Made by a program: the position numbers and the translations under genes | The notes under the pieces: generated by a model | What the model was told of the DNA's origin: nothing | Databases searched by the model: none | The model's input: the letters and a program-made list of their open reading frames with translations, nothing else | Source of the DNA: a virus | Length of the DNA: 64,000 nucleotides | IMG/VR virus record: IMGVR_UViG_3300035703_000034 | Coordinates: 1 to 64,000 of that record | Direction: 5' to 3' (one strand) | Shown: positions 17,850-30,056 of the stretch, one piece after another | Layout of the letters: every line of letters starts with the position of its first letter | Position numbering within the stretch: position 1 is the stretch's first letter

Positions 17850-18494
17850 ATGCAACCGCCCATCAGTCCGGACATGAGAGAGCGCGAGCTCGGCGATCGC
17901 ATCGGGTTCTGGGGCGCGACGGCCGGCACCGCCGCCGTCGCCGCCACCCAGCAGCCCAAGGTCCGACAGCTGCTCGGCCTGGCGGTGAAGGCCGCCGGGC
18001 TCGGCGAGGCCTTCGACCCGCTCGACGCGCAGCACCAGCAGTGGCTCGCGCAGCACGTCGCGCGGCAGAAGCAGGCCACCTTGCACGCCTGGCAGGGCCT
18101 GCCTGCCGATCGGCAAGCGCAGACGCGCGGGGCCGTCAAACAGGCGTTGAACGCGTTTGACGACGTGCTCGCCTACGGCCGCTACGCCGAGAAGGTCGCC
18201 CGGGTGGCGATGACGCCCCAGATGGTCGCCGACCTCGACCTCGAGGGCCACCTCGCGCTGGCCGACCTGCGCGACAAGACGACCTTCCGCGCCGCGCTGG
18301 GGCTCGGGGCCGGCAGCCTGGCTGGCGGCATGCTCGCGCGCAAGGGGCCGGTGCCGTCGTTCGCGATGCCGGCCGGCGCCCTGCTCGGCGGGCTCGCGGG
18401 CGGCATGTTGGGCGTCGCCTCCGTGCCGACGCACCGCGAGCTCTCGAACATCTACCTGCAGAGCATGGCGCGCCAGCGGCGCATGGCCCCATGA
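17850..18494 (+). CDS. Glycine-zipper membrane-associated protein
   Basis: The 214-residue protein has a helical, Gln/Ala-rich middle and two C-terminal glycine-zipper segments: about residues 150-165 (LGLGAGSLAGGMLA) and 172-192 (AGALLGGLAGGMLG). Such GxxxG-rich helices insert in membranes. A short Gly/Ala segment is also present near residue 20. The family is unknown to me. It starts with a strong TTGGAGG and its stop overlaps the next start as ATGA, so it is co-translated with the sigma-like gene. It belongs to a set of glycine-zipper proteins in this window that may be internal virion proteins ejected into the cell. Confidence 0.6.
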   Translation: MQPPISPDMRERELGDRIGFWGATAGTAAVAATQQPKVRQLLGLAVKAAGLGEAFDPLDAQHQQWLAQHVARQKQATLHAWQGLPADRQAQTRGAVKQALNAFDDVLAYGRYAEKVARVAMTPQMVADLDLEGHLALADLRDKTTFRAALGLGAGSLAGGMLARKGPVPSFAMPAGALLGGLAGGMLGVASVPTHRELSNIYLQSMARQRRMAP

Positions 18495-19249
18495 CCCACC
18501 CCTGGCTCGCCCTGGTCCAGGAACGCCGTGCGGCCGCCAGCCTCAAGCAGGCCGCGGCGCAGCGGCCCGCGCCGCCTGCGGCGGCCACCCCGCTCGCGAG
18601 CACCTACGCCCAGTACCACCCGCTCATCCAGAAGACCGTGCACCAGTGGTCCGGCTCCGGCCTGCCCGCGATCGTGCTCGAGGCGGAGGCCAAGCGCCTG
18701 GTGGCGCAGGGCCTGAGCTCGTACGACCCGGCCAAGGGCACCCAGCTCTCGACCCACCTGATGAGCCACCTGCGGCAGATGGACGCCTTCGTGAACACCT
18801 ACGGCCCCGCCATCCGGGTGCCGCAGGACCGGGCGCTCGCGCAGCGGCGGGTCGGCACGATCACAGCCGAGTACGAGAACCGGTTCAACCGGGCGCCCAC
18901 GCCCCAGGAGCTCTCCGCGCAGCTGGGCGTGCCCGTCCACAACCTCGGCAGCCTGCACCGGCAGCAGGTCAACCTCTACTCGAAGGCGCAGGCCGGTGGC
19001 TTCGCGCAGCCCGTGCGCGAGGACCTGAGCGCGCATCAGATCGCGCTCGACTACGTGTACCACGACCTGCCCGCCACGCACCGGCAGGTGTTCGCGTACA
19101 GCCTCGGCTACAACGGCGCGCCGAAGCTGACGCCCGGCGCGATCGCCACCCAGCTCAACCTGTCGCCCGCGCGCGTGTCCCAGCTCAAGGCCGACATTGC
19201 GGAGCGCACGCGGCGCTACGGGCGCGCCGTCGAGAGTCTGATGGCCTGA
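18491..19249 (+). CDS. Sigma-70-family-like transcription factor (sigma A of this phage)
   Basis: The 252-residue product shows the sigma architecture without region 1. Residues about 62-105 match region 2 (VAQGLSSYDPAKGTQLSTHL, then HLRQMDAFV), residues 108-150 match region 3 (IRVPQD, then RFNRAPTPQELSAQLG), and residues 190-240 match region 4 with a helix-turn-helix (TPGAIATQLNLSPARVSQL). These proteins direct core polymerase to promoters. The first 40 residues are Ala/Gln-rich and contain LKQAAA, a short motif also seen in several head-region proteins. Its gene is two genes upstream of a phage RNA polymerase, which makes a functional pair plausible. Key aromatic residues of region 2.3 are few, so melting ability is uncertain. 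Confidence 0.7.
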   Translation: MTHPWLALVQERRAAASLKQAAAQRPAPPAAATPLASTYAQYHPLIQKTVHQWSGSGLPAIVLEAEAKRLVAQGLSSYDPAKGTQLSTHLMSHLRQMDAFVNTYGPAIRVPQDRALAQRRVGTITAEYENRFNRAPTPQELSAQLGVPVHNLGSLHRQQVNLYSKAQAGGFAQPVREDLSAHQIALDYVYHDLPATHRQVFAYSLGYNGAPKLTPGAIATQLNLSPARVSQLKADIAERTRRYGRAVESLMA

Positions 19250-19262
19250 TGCCCGATCGGCG

Positions 19263-19268
19263 TATCAT
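19263..19268 (+). promoter_or_regulatory. Weak TATCAT -10-like element
   Basis: GGCGTATCATTC lies about 18 bases before the ATG at 19287, followed by AACAGGA. A similar arrangement (GGCGTATGATCC, then AACAGGA) precedes the minus-strand gene starting at 34351. The two could be a second promoter class or a shared leader element. Two instances are weak evidence. Confidence 0.25.
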
Positions 19269-19286
19269 TCAACAGGAAGTCTCGTC

Positions 19287-20192
19287 ATGCGTAAAACGGC
19301 CTACTTGACCCACCTCCCGTTCGATCCCATCACCGAAGGCGAGGAGGCACAGGCCACGTCGCCCTTCCCGGTCGATGCGCACGGGCGACCGATGACGATG
19401 CTCCAGGCGTACTACCAGGCCCGCCCGCTCAACCCGCTGCTGCCGATGCCCGCGTTCGAGCCGAGTGACGCCTACTGGCACACCATGCTCTTACGCGCAC
19501 AGCTGCGGCAGCAACACCAGGGACTGGGGGAACTGATGCGACCCATCGACTTGTACCGCGTCAAGCGCGCGACCGAAGAAGCCCACCGGTACGACGACCG
19601 GATCGACCCCATCTTGCTGCACCCGCTGCTCTCCGCGCGGCCCAAGACGCTCGACGAGCTGGGCGATCGGCGGCAGGAGTACAACATCGGCCTCGGTGCC
19701 GGCGGCACCATCGGCGCGTTGGGCGGGGCCGCGCTCGGCATGATGGCCCGGAAGTTCTACCCGAAAGGCCCGGCGCTCATCCCGGCCGCGGGGGCGCTGA
19801 CGGGCGCCGCGACGGGAGCCGGCCTGGCGCTCTGGCCGACGACCATCAAGCGCTTCATGTCGAACGTGGACCGCCACGATCGGGCCGTCAAGGACTTCGA
19901 AGACATGACGGGCAAGGAGCTTTCCTTCACGACCCGTCACCCGTACCTGACGGACGCGGGCGCTGCGATCGGGGGCGGACTCGCCGGCATGGCCATCGGC
20001 GCGGCGGTGGGCGGCATGACCGGACACGGCGCGGTGCGCGGGGCGTTCATGGGCAACATCGGCGGATCGATCATGGGCCCGTTGCTCAGCATGGGTGCAC
20101 AGGCGGGCCGCAAGGACGAGGTGGGGCCGTACATCGACCCGAAGCGCCTGCGCGGCTACGGCTACACGCTCTGGGATCACTACGAGGATTGA
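19287..20192 (+). CDS. Glycine-zipper protein with one HPYL module
   Basis: The 301-residue product has an N-terminal 110 residues without known domain, then the block DPILLHPLLSARPKTLDE, a glycine-zipper membrane segment (GAGGTIGALGGAALGMMA), a second one (AAGALTGAATGAGLAL), a charged helix with HDRAVKDFE, the block FTTRHPYLTDAG, and a third glycine zipper (GGGLAGMAIGAAVGG). The order 'PILxHP - zipper - HDxA - xPFxxRHPYL - zipper' is repeated twice in the next gene, so the two genes are paralogues. The role is unknown. Predicted membrane insertion and late-gene context suggest an internal virion or ejection protein. Confidence 0.65.
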   Translation: MRKTAYLTHLPFDPITEGEEAQATSPFPVDAHGRPMTMLQAYYQARPLNPLLPMPAFEPSDAYWHTMLLRAQLRQQHQGLGELMRPIDLYRVKRATEEAHRYDDRIDPILLHPLLSARPKTLDELGDRRQEYNIGLGAGGTIGALGGAALGMMARKFYPKGPALIPAAGALTGAATGAGLALWPTTIKRFMSNVDRHDRAVKDFEDMTGKELSFTTRHPYLTDAGAAIGGGLAGMAIGAAVGGMTGHGAVRGAFMGNIGGSIMGPLLSMGAQAGRKDEVGPYIDPKRLRGYGYTLWDHYED

Positions 20193-20201
20193 GGCTTGAC
20201 C

Positions 20202-21464
20202 ATGACCACCCCTGTTGTTGTTGATCCCATCCTCCGCCACCCCTGGGCCGCCATCAAGCCCAAAGACGAGCAAGATTTCAAGGGCAAGAGCGGTGAGCTG
20301 GTCCGGGCCGGCATCGTTGGCGGCGTGCTCGGCCTCGGCGCGGGCGTCGCGGCGGTGAAGCTGCTGCACCAGCGCGCGGTGGACAAGGTGCTGCGCCGCG
20401 ACATACACAGCCTCTTCGATCACACGGTCACGCTGCCGTTCGCCGCGGACCCATTGGGGTTCGTCAACAGCAGCGTCGGAGTTGGCGGTGGGTTGGGCAT
20501 AGGTGCGGTCGCGGCGCGCCAAGCGTATGATCACATCAGTCGGCACGCCGAGGCGGCACAGCAGTACGAGGCGCAAACGGGGCGAAAGATTCCCTTCATG
20601 GCGCGGCACCCCTACCTGCTGTCCGCAGCACCCGCCCTGGGTGGCGCGGCCCTGGGTGCCGCTGTCGCCGGCAAGGGTCTCGGCATGCGCACGTTGGGAG
20701 CAAGTGGCGGCCTCTTGGTGGGCGGCCTCGCGGGGTCCCCGTTGCTGGCCAACGCCGGCGCCGACGCCCGTGCGGCGTTCTTCGACGTCCACAAGCAGGC
20801 CAACACCATCAACCCGATCCTGCTCCACCCCACCCTCGTCAAGCGGCCTGCCACGCCGGAAGAGGCCGAGGCGCGCGGCAAGGACTACGCGGGCTTCATG
20901 GGGACCGGGGCGGCGCTCGGCACCCTGGCGGGCGCGGGCCTCGGGCTGTACCTGGCCAAGCGCTACGGCGACGGCGACATGCCCGCGCACATGGCCGGCT
21001 TCGGCGGCGCTGTCGGCGGTGCCCTGGCCGGCACGGTCGCCGGCGGTGCCGGCGCGTACTTCAAGCGCTACGCCCAGGCCATCCAGGAGCACGACGCTGC
21101 GGCGCGCCAGTACGAGGCCCAGTCCGGCACGAAGCTGCCGTTTTCGGTGCGGCACCCCCACGCGATGCTCTGGGGGCCGATGGCGCTCGGCACGGCCGCG
21201 GGTGCCGCGCTCGGGTCGCATGCCCGTCTGGGCCTCTCGCGGGCGTCGCGGCCCGTGGGTGCCGCGATGGGCCTGATGGGCGCGGCCATGACCGCCGCGC
21301 CGCTGTCGGCGGCCCATGCTTACGCGCAGCGGCGCGACATGTTCAAGGACAAGGTTGGTCCGCTGTCCACCGAGATGTACGGGGGCGACTTCGGCTCCGA
21401 CATCCAGACCCTCGAGGATCGCCAGAAACAGCGCGACGAGGTGGCCGAGCTCGGGATCTCCTGA
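20202..21464 (+). CDS. Glycine-zipper protein with two HPYL modules
   Basis: The 420-residue protein contains two tandem copies of the module found once in the preceding gene. Copy one has DPILRHPWAAIKP, a Gly/Ala membrane segment, YEAQTGRKIPFMARHPYL and a zipper. Copy two has NPILLHPTLVKRPATPEE, a zipper (GTGAALGTLAGAGLGLYLA), YEAQSGTKLPFSVRHPHAM and another zipper. Internal duplication is thus clear from the sequence. The ATG at 20202 is preferred to the TTG at 20196 because it has GAGG at the right distance. Function unknown; probably membrane-inserting virion protein. It ends eleven bases before the polymerase gene. Confidence 0.65.
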   Translation: MTTPVVVDPILRHPWAAIKPKDEQDFKGKSGELVRAGIVGGVLGLGAGVAAVKLLHQRAVDKVLRRDIHSLFDHTVTLPFAADPLGFVNSSVGVGGGLGIGAVAARQAYDHISRHAEAAQQYEAQTGRKIPFMARHPYLLSAAPALGGAALGAAVAGKGLGMRTLGASGGLLVGGLAGSPLLANAGADARAAFFDVHKQANTINPILLHPTLVKRPATPEEAEARGKDYAGFMGTGAALGTLAGAGLGLYLAKRYGDGDMPAHMAGFGGAVGGALAGTVAGGAGAYFKRYAQAIQEHDAAARQYEAQSGTKLPFSVRHPHAMLWGPMALGTAAGAALGSHARLGLSRASRPVGAAMGLMGAAMTAAPLSAAHAYAQRRDMFKDKVGPLSTEMYGGDFGSDIQTLEDRQKQRDEVAELGIS

Positions 21465-21474
21465 CGCCCGTCCC

Positions 21475-24400
21475 ATGCGCACCCCCGAAGAAACCTTCCA
21501 GGCAATGAGCGCCGAGCTCGGCGAGGGCCTCAAGCAGGCTTTTCCCGTCGTGACGAAGGACGGCAAGGCGCTGCAGCTGCTCAAGCTGCACCCGCCCGAG
21601 CTGCCCGACCCCCACGATTACAACGCGCAGAAGGCCGCCATCATGGCGGGCGAGACCTGGGGCACGCCGCTCAAGGCGACGGTCGCGCTGCTCGGCCCCG
21701 ACGGCAAGCAGTTCGACAAGCGCGACATGCGCCTCGGCACGCTCCCGACGCCGACCAACCGGCACACCTTCATCCTCAACGGCAAGGAGTACCAGGTCAA
21801 CCACCAGCGTCGGCTGCGGCCCGGCATCTACACCAAGTTCAGCCGGCTCGGCGAGGCGCTGGCCGACTTCAACCTCGCCCAGGGCCGCAACTTCTCCGTG
21901 GGGCTAGACCCCGACGAGAACCGCTTCTTCATGCGCTACGGCAACACCCACGTGCCGCTGCTGCCCGTGCTCCAGCACCTCTACGAGCAGAAGTCCGTCG
22001 GACTCGGCAAGGCCTTCGACCACCCGGTGACGCCCGACGAGGCCACGAGCGCCCTCAAAACCCTCCACACCATGGTGCTGCCCAACGCGCCCGTGCCAGA
22101 TAACATGGGCGCCCTGAAAACGGCCCTAAAAGAAAAGCTGGGGCTGGCGAGCCTCGACCCCGACGTCACGGGCATCACCGTGGGCAACCGCCACGAAACC
22201 GTGTCAGGGCGCGCGTTGCAGGACGCGGCGAGGCAGGTGCTCGCCGTCCACAAGCGCGACGCGCTGCCGAGCACCAAGGAGCAGCTCGCCTTCACCGAGG
22301 TCCACGGCGTCGAGGACTTCCTGAAAGAGAAGTTCGTGAAGGGCCGCACCCAGCTGAAGTACCGGCTGACGCCCGCGCTCGCCACCAAGACCGAGCTTGC
22401 GAAAATCAACGTCAAGGGCGCGGTCGATGGCCTCATCAAGGAGTTCTTCATCGGCTCCGCCCAGTCCAACGTCGTGCAGCAGATCAACCCGCTCGAGATG
22501 AAGGAGAACGCCTTCAAGCTCACCAGCCTCGGCGAGGGCGCCATCGGAGACACCCACGCCATCAGCCCCGAGGTGCGCGTCATCCACCCGAGCAGCATGG
22601 GCTTCATCGACCCCGTCCGCACCCCCGACAACGCCAAGGCCGGGGTCGACGTGCGCTTCGCCGTGAACACCAAGAAGGTCGGCAAGCAGATTTTCACCAA
22701 GGTGAAGGACCTCCAGACCGGCCAGTACGTCATGAAGTCGCCCGTCGAGCTCTACGACGCCGTGGCCGCTCCCGACCTCGAGCCCGCCGCCAACGGCCTC
22801 GTGCGCGCCGTGCACCGCGGCGCCCTGGTCGACGTGCCGCTGCAGCAGGTGCGCTACCAGCTGCCCGCCAACGACAGCTTCACCGTCAGCACCACGCTCG
22901 TGCCGTTCCTCCAGAACACCCACGCCCACCGCGCCGCCATGGGCGCGAAGATGCTGGGCCAGGCCGTCAGCCTGCTCGACCGGGAGGCCCCGCTCGTCAC
23001 GACGCCGCACGCCGAGACCGGCATCGGCGACTTCCTCATCAAGGCCCCCGTGGCCGGCACCATCACGAAGATCGAGAACGGCGTCCTCACGCTGACAGAT
23101 GCAAAAAACCATATCCATCGCATCAGCTACCCCCACGAGTTCCCCCTCAACGGCCACAGCTTCTTGCACGCCGAGCTCAAGGTGAAGGTCGGCGATCGCG
23201 TGGCGGCGGGCCAGCTGCTGGCCGACAACAACTTCAGCCGCAACGGCCAGGTCGCCCTCGGCAAGAACCTGACGGTCGCCTACATGCCCTACAAGGGCCT
23301 CAACCACGAGGACGCTGTGGTCATGACCCGCCAGGGCGCGGACAAGCTCATATCCCAACATCTGCATACGTTCGAGGCCCTCAAGGACGATCGCGCGGTG
23401 CACAGCAAGAAGGCTTACCAAGCGCACTACCCCGGCGAGTACGAGCTCAAGCACTTCGACAAGCTCGACGACGACGGCGTCGTGAAGGTCGGGCAGGTGC
23501 TCGAGCACGGCGACCCCATCATGCTCGGGTTGCGCAAGCGGCTCATGTCCCCCGAGCAGCTGCTGCTCGGCAAGGCCAACAAGGGCGTGCTCAACCCCAT
23601 GATCGACACGACCCAGGCCTGGGATCGCCCGTACCCGGGCAAGGTCTCGGCCGTGCAGAAGACGAGCCAGGGCATCAAGGTCACGATCACGGCCAACGCG
23701 CCCATGCAGGTGGGCGACAAGGTCTGCGGCCGGCACGGGAACAAGGGCGTCGTCTCCGTCATCATCCCGAACGAGGAGGCCCCCCGCACCGCCGACGGCA
23801 AGGTGCCCGACCTCATCCTCAACTCGGCCGGGTTGACCTCCCGCATGAACAACGGCCAGCTCTACGAGGTGATCGCCGCCAAGGCCATCCAGAAGCTGGG
23901 GCTGCCCCAGCAGACCTTCCCGCACTTCGCGGGCGTCAACACCTACAACCTGGTCAAGACCCTGCGCGACAAGGCCAAGATCTCCGAGACCGACGAGCTG
24001 TTTGACCCCAAGACCGGGCGCAGCCTGGGGCCCACGTTGATGGGTCCGATGTACGTGCTCAAGCTCTTCAAGCAGGCCGAGACCGGCTTCTCCGCCCGGG
24101 CGGGCGGCGAGTACGACATCGACCTGCGCCCCGCGAAGGGCGGCGAGGAGGGCGCGAAGTCCGTCGGCACGCTCGACTTCTTCAGCCTGCTCTCGCACGG
24201 CAGCCGCAAGCTGCTCGCCGACGCGCACCTGAAGAGCGAGTTCAACCCCGAGGTCATGGAGGCCATGTGGAAGGGGCAGCCGCTGCCCCCGCCCAAGCCG
24301 ACCTTCGCCTGGAACAAGTTCCAGGGCATGCTGACGGGCATGGGGCTCAACGTGAAGAAGACCGGCAACCAGCTCGCCTTGCTGCCGCTGCACGACCACG

Positions 24401-25767
24401 AGGTGCTCGCCATGTCGAACGGCCGGGTCACCGAGCCGTTGACGGTCTTCGACAAGCCCGACCCCGTGACGAACCTGCCCTTCCGCCCGGAGCCGGGCGG
24501 GCTCTTCGACCCCACGGTGACGGGCGGGCTCGTCGGCAACCGCTGGAGCCACATCAGCCTGCACGAGCCCGTGCTCAACCCCATCTTCAAGAACGCCGCC
24601 CGCACGATCCTCGGGCTGCCCAAGGCCCAGTTCGAGCAGACCCTTTACGAGAAGGGCGCCGGGCACGTCCAGCAGCAGCTGAGCCTGATCGACCCCGCCA
24701 AGCGCCTCGCCGAGCTGCAATCCGAGCTCGCCAAGACCAACTCGACCTCGAAGCGCGACGCCATCTACAAGCAGATCAAGTACCTGCGCCCGCTGGCCGA
24801 CAACAAGCTGAAGCCCGACACGGCCTACGTGCTCAACCACATCCCCGTGCTGCCGCCCGCCATGCGCCCCATCTACCCGGACCCCCAGACGGGCCGGATG
24901 GTCGTGTCGGACGCCAACCAGCTCTACAAGAACCTGCTGCTGGTCAACCAGCAGCTGCGCACGCACAGCACGCTGGGCGACGCCGCCACGACGACGGCGC
25001 TGCGCCAGGGGCTCCACGAGGCCGTCGCGGCCGTGCAGGGCTTCGACGGCACGCCCGAGAAGCTCGGCTTCAACCAGGAGCCGCCGCCCTCGGGCTTCCT
25101 CAAGGTCATCACCGGCACGGCCCAGGCCAAGGACGGCTTCTTCCAGTCCAAGCTGCTCTCCCGCCGTCAGGACGTCGCGGCCCGCGGCGTGGTGGTGCCC
25201 GACACGAGCCTGGAGATCGACGAGGTGGGGCTGCCCAAGCCGATGGCGATGAAGCTCTACCGCCACCACGGCGTCGGCGAGCTGGTGCAGTCGGGCATGC
25301 CGCTGCTCAAGGCCGCCGAGGAGTTCGAGAACGAAACCCCCACTGCCGTGAAGGCCGTCCAGGCTGCTATGATGAAGTTCCCCGCGATTGTCACGCGCGC
25401 ACCCTCGCTGCACAAGTTCAACTTGATGGGCTTCAAGCCCAAGATCGTCGACGGCAAATCGGTGCGCGTGAACACCCTCGTGCTCAAGGGCTTCAACATG
25501 GACTTCGACGGGGACCAGAGCACCATCCATGTGCCCATCAGCCCGGAAGGGGCCGCCGACGCGCGCCGCATGATGCCCTCGAACAACCTGTTCAGCCCGC
25601 TCAACAACGGCCCCGTGCACGTGCCCTCGCAAGAGACGGTCTACGGGCTGTGGAAGGCGACGGTCGCCAAGGGCGCCCCCGTCCAACGTTTCCCGAACAA
25701 GGCCGCCGCCCTCGCGGCGTTCCAAGCAGGTCGGATCCGCATCACGGACCCCATCGAAATCGGTTAA
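21475..25767 (+). CDS. RNA polymerase beta subunit fused to N-terminal part of beta-prime
   Basis: One open frame of 1430 residues carries both beta and the first part of beta-prime. Beta signatures are STTLVPFLQNTHAHRAAMG (matches the [23 protein letters not shown] block), ALGKNLTVAYMPYKGLNHED, and at residues 748-790 GDKVCGRHGNKGVVSV with LTSRMNNGQ. Beta-prime begins around residue 1000: GGLFDPTVTGG, then HISLHEPVLNPIF, then HIPVLPPAMRPIYPD with SDANQLYKNLL, and the catalytic loop MDFDGDQSTIHVPIS at residues 1343-1348 (three Asp that bind the active-site Mg). The frame stops soon after, at DPIEIG. The four-cysteine zinc site of the beta-prime N-terminus is not seen. The missing beta-prime-C is encoded at 30297. 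A fused beta/beta-prime-N is unusual; cellular examples of rpoB-rpoC fusion exist in Helicobacter. Confidence 0.92.
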   Translation: MRTPEETFQAMSAELGEGLKQAFPVVTKDGKALQLLKLHPPELPDPHDYNAQKAAIMAGETWGTPLKATVALLGPDGKQFDKRDMRLGTLPTPTNRHTFILNGKEYQVNHQRRLRPGIYTKFSRLGEALADFNLAQGRNFSVGLDPDENRFFMRYGNTHVPLLPVLQHLYEQKSVGLGKAFDHPVTPDEATSALKTLHTMVLPNAPVPDNMGALKTALKEKLGLASLDPDVTGITVGNRHETVSGRALQDAARQVLAVHKRDALPSTKEQLAFTEVHGVEDFLKEKFVKGRTQLKYRLTPALATKTELAKINVKGAVDGLIKEFFIGSAQSNVVQQINPLEMKENAFKLTSLGEGAIGDTHAISPEVRVIHPSSMGFIDPVRTPDNAKAGVDVRFAVNTKKVGKQIFTKVKDLQTGQYVMKSPVELYDAVAAPDLEPAANGLVRAVHRGALVDVPLQQVRYQLPANDSFTVSTTLVPFLQNTHAHRAAMGAKMLGQAVSLLDREAPLVTTPHAETGIGDFLIKAPVAGTITKIENGVLTLTDAKNHIHRISYPHEFPLNGHSFLHAELKVKVGDRVAAGQLLADNNFSRNGQVALGKNLTVAYMPYKGLNHEDAVVMTRQGADKLISQHLHTFEALKDDRAVHSKKAYQAHYPGEYELKHFDKLDDDGVVKVGQVLEHGDPIMLGLRKRLMSPEQLLLGKANKGVLNPMIDTTQAWDRPYPGKVSAVQKTSQGIKVTITANAPMQVGDKVCGRHGNKGVVSVIIPNEEAPRTADGKVPDLILNSAGLTSRMNNGQLYEVIAAKAIQKLGLPQQTFPHFAGVNTYNLVKTLRDKAKISETDELFDPKTGRSLGPTLMGPMYVLKLFKQAETGFSARAGGEYDIDLRPAKGGEEGAKSVGTLDFFSLLSHGSRKLLADAHLKSEFNPEVMEAMWKGQPLPPPKPTFAWNKFQGMLTGMGLNVKKTGNQLALLPLHDHEVLAMSNGRVTEPLTVFDKPDPVTNLPFRPEPGGLFDPTVTGGLVGNRWSHISLHEPVLNPIFKNAARTILGLPKAQFEQTLYEKGAGHVQQQLSLIDPAKRLAELQSELAKTNSTSKRDAIYKQIKYLRPLADNKLKPDTAYVLNHIPVLPPAMRPIYPDPQTGRMVVSDANQLYKNLLLVNQQLRTHSTLGDAATTTALRQGLHEAVAAVQGFDGTPEKLGFNQEPPPSGFLKVITGTAQAKDGFFQSKLLSRRQDVAARGVVVPDTSLEIDEVGLPKPMAMKLYRHHGVGELVQSGMPLLKAAEEFENETPTAVKAVQAAMMKFPAIVTRAPSLHKFNLMGFKPKIVDGKSVRVNTLVLKGFNMDFDGDQSTIHVPISPEGAADARRMMPSNNLFSPLNNGPVHVPSQETVYGLWKATVAKGAPVQRFPNKAAALAAFQAGRIRITDPIEIG

Positions 25768-25849
25768 TGCTCTCTCCGAGGTCGCCCCCGCTGCCACGCA
25801 GCGCGGGGTGCGCTCGGCATCGCTCAGTCATCGCTATGTGGAGGTTATT

Positions 25850-28362
<2,513 letters not shown>

Positions 28363-28366
<4 letters not shown>

Positions 28367-28371
28367 TAATT
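28363..28371 (+). promoter_or_regulatory. CTGATAATT motif overlapping the nrdJ stop
   Basis: CTGATAATT overlaps the ribonucleotide reductase stop codon and lies only 5 bases before the ATG at 28377. If it is a -10 element the transcript would be nearly leaderless for the helicase gene, or start after its ATG, so either an alternative start or a non-promoter role must be considered. Confidence 0.35.
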
Positions 28372-28376
28372 GGGGT

Positions 28377-30056
28377 ATGACCCTGCCCCATAAGTTCGCC
28401 AACCTGGGGGAGGAGCTGCTGCACGCGGCCGGTCACGCGGCCCACGTGCAGCACCTCGCCCCCCACGACGCGCCCGCGCCGCGCAAGCCTGCCAAGCCGT
28501 CGAGCCTGGGCCGGGCCGCCGTGGCGCGGGTCAAGCAGGCCGCCATGACGGCGGACTTCCAGGCCAAGGCCCACCAGCAAGAGGCCATCGACCGGCTGCA
28601 TGCGAACAACGGCGCGCTGCTGTTGATGCACGGCACCGGCACGGGCAAGACGCCAACCAGCCTCTACGGCGTTGAGACCCTGCGCGACAAGGGCCGGGCC
28701 ACCCGCACGCTCGCGGTGGTCCCGGCGCCGTTGCGCGAGAACTTCCTCAACGAGGGCGTGCACAAGTTCACGGACCGCAAGGGCGTGAAGTTCGGGCCCA
28801 AGGGCGAGGCCGGCAGCATCCACATCAGCGGCCGCATCCCGAAGGCCGACTACTACGTCGTCTCCAACGAGATGTTCCGCAAGGACCCCGCCGCCTACCT
28901 CAAGGCCACCGGCGCCGACACGATCGTCTGGGACGAGGCCCACAAGGGCCGCTCCGACCAGTCGCTCAACTACCAGGCCATGCGCCAGGCCCGCGGCCAG
29001 GTGAAGAACTTCCTCGCGCTCTCGGCCACGCCCGTGGTCAACCACCCGCGCGACCTCGTGCCGCTCATCGACATCGTCACCAACGGCAACCACCGCCTCG
29101 GCACGCCCCAGCAGTTCGACCGCCTCTACACCGGCACCGTCACGCAGTTGCACGGCCCGTGGGCCAGCTTCGGCATCGGCCACCAGACGCGCGAGACGGT
29201 GCTCAAAAACACCCACCACCTCGCCGCCGAGCTCAACCGTCACATCCACTACGTGCCCGTCGAGGACGTCGCCAAGGACATGCCCAAGAAGGTCGTCCAC
29301 GACGTGCCCGTCGAGATGTCTGCCCACCAGAAGGCGCTCTACGACTTCCAGATGGCGAAAATCGACCCGCTGATGGCCGAAAAAATCCGCAACAACGTGC
29401 CCGTCGGCCAGTCCGAGGCCCGCTCGATCCTCACCAAGATCATCCGGGCGCGCGCCATCTCCAACTCCGTCCACGCGGGCGATCGCCGCTTCACCCCCGC
29501 GTCCGCGGCCGTCGCCACGCCCAAGATGAAGCGCATGCTCGACGACGTGACGGCCCACCTGGCAGCCGACCCCAAGCACAAGGCCATCGTCTACACCAAC
29601 CTGGTGAACGGCGGCGTCGACTCCGCCGTGGCAGGGCTGCGCGCCCGCGGGGTGGAGCCTGGCATGTTCATCGGCAGCACCCACCAGAAGAAGTCCGAGC
29701 GCCAGCAGCACATCCAGGACTACCTGGCCGGCAACAAGCGCGTGATGGTCATCAACTCGGCCGGCACGGAGGGCCTGAACCTGCCCGGCACCACCGCCCA
29801 CTTCACCCTGGACCCCCACTGGAACCTCAGCCTCATGGAACAGGCGGAAGCCAGGGGCATCCGGGCGGGCTCGCCCGTCAAGCAGGTGGATGTCTACCGC
29901 TACACCAGCGCCCCGCCCAAGATGCTCGGCATGTTCCGCTCCAACGAGGCCACCGTCGACCAGTGGGTCTACAACGTCGCCAACCGCAAGGAGCGGCTCA
30001 ACCGCCAGCTGCTGGGCCTGCTGCAGCGCCCCCGGAGGTCCGATGGCACGCCTTAG
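28377..30056 (+). CDS. SNF2/SF2-type ATPase (helicase-like)
   Basis: The 559-residue product has superfamily 2 motifs: Q-like AKAHQQEAIDRL, Walker A GTGTGKT at residues 86-92, DEAH at 186-189, SATP near 215, and a C-terminal helicase half ending in TEGLNLPGTTAHFTLDPHW and EQAEARGIRAG, the arginine-finger motif VI of SNF2 proteins. These ATPases translocate on DNA or remodel complexes. An N-terminal 75-residue extension is Ala/Pro-rich and contains VKQAAMTA. Its place inside the RNA polymerase block recalls RapA/HepA, a bacterial SNF2 ATPase that recycles RNA polymerase, but a replication or recombination role is equally possible. It overlaps the next gene by 14 bases. Confidence 0.82.
   Translation: MTLPHKFANLGEELLHAAGHAAHVQHLAPHDAPAPRKPAKPSSLGRAAVARVKQAAMTADFQAKAHQQEAIDRLHANNGALLLMHGTGTGKTPTSLYGVETLRDKGRATRTLAVVPAPLRENFLNEGVHKFTDRKGVKFGPKGEAGSIHISGRIPKADYYVVSNEMFRKDPAAYLKATGADTIVWDEAHKGRSDQSLNYQAMRQARGQVKNFLALSATPVVNHPRDLVPLIDIVTNGNHRLGTPQQFDRLYTGTVTQLHGPWASFGIGHQTRETVLKNTHHLAAELNRHIHYVPVEDVAKDMPKKVVHDVPVEMSAHQKALYDFQMAKIDPLMAEKIRNNVPVGQSEARSILTKIIRARAISNSVHAGDRRFTPASAAVATPKMKRMLDDVTAHLAADPKHKAIVYTNLVNGGVDSAVAGLRARGVEPGMFIGSTHQKKSERQQHIQDYLAGNKRVMVINSAGTEGLNLPGTTAHFTLDPHWNLSLMEQAEARGIRAGSPVKQVDVYRYTSAPPKMLGMFRSNEATVDQWVYNVANRKERLNRQLLGLLQRPRRSDGTP

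Noticed and set aside
22204-25797. 1197-codon open frame on the minus strand opposite the RNA polymerase gene
   Set aside because: The plus strand holds clear RNA polymerase motifs. The antisense product has shadow composition (His/Glu/Val/Gly/Arg) and no start context.
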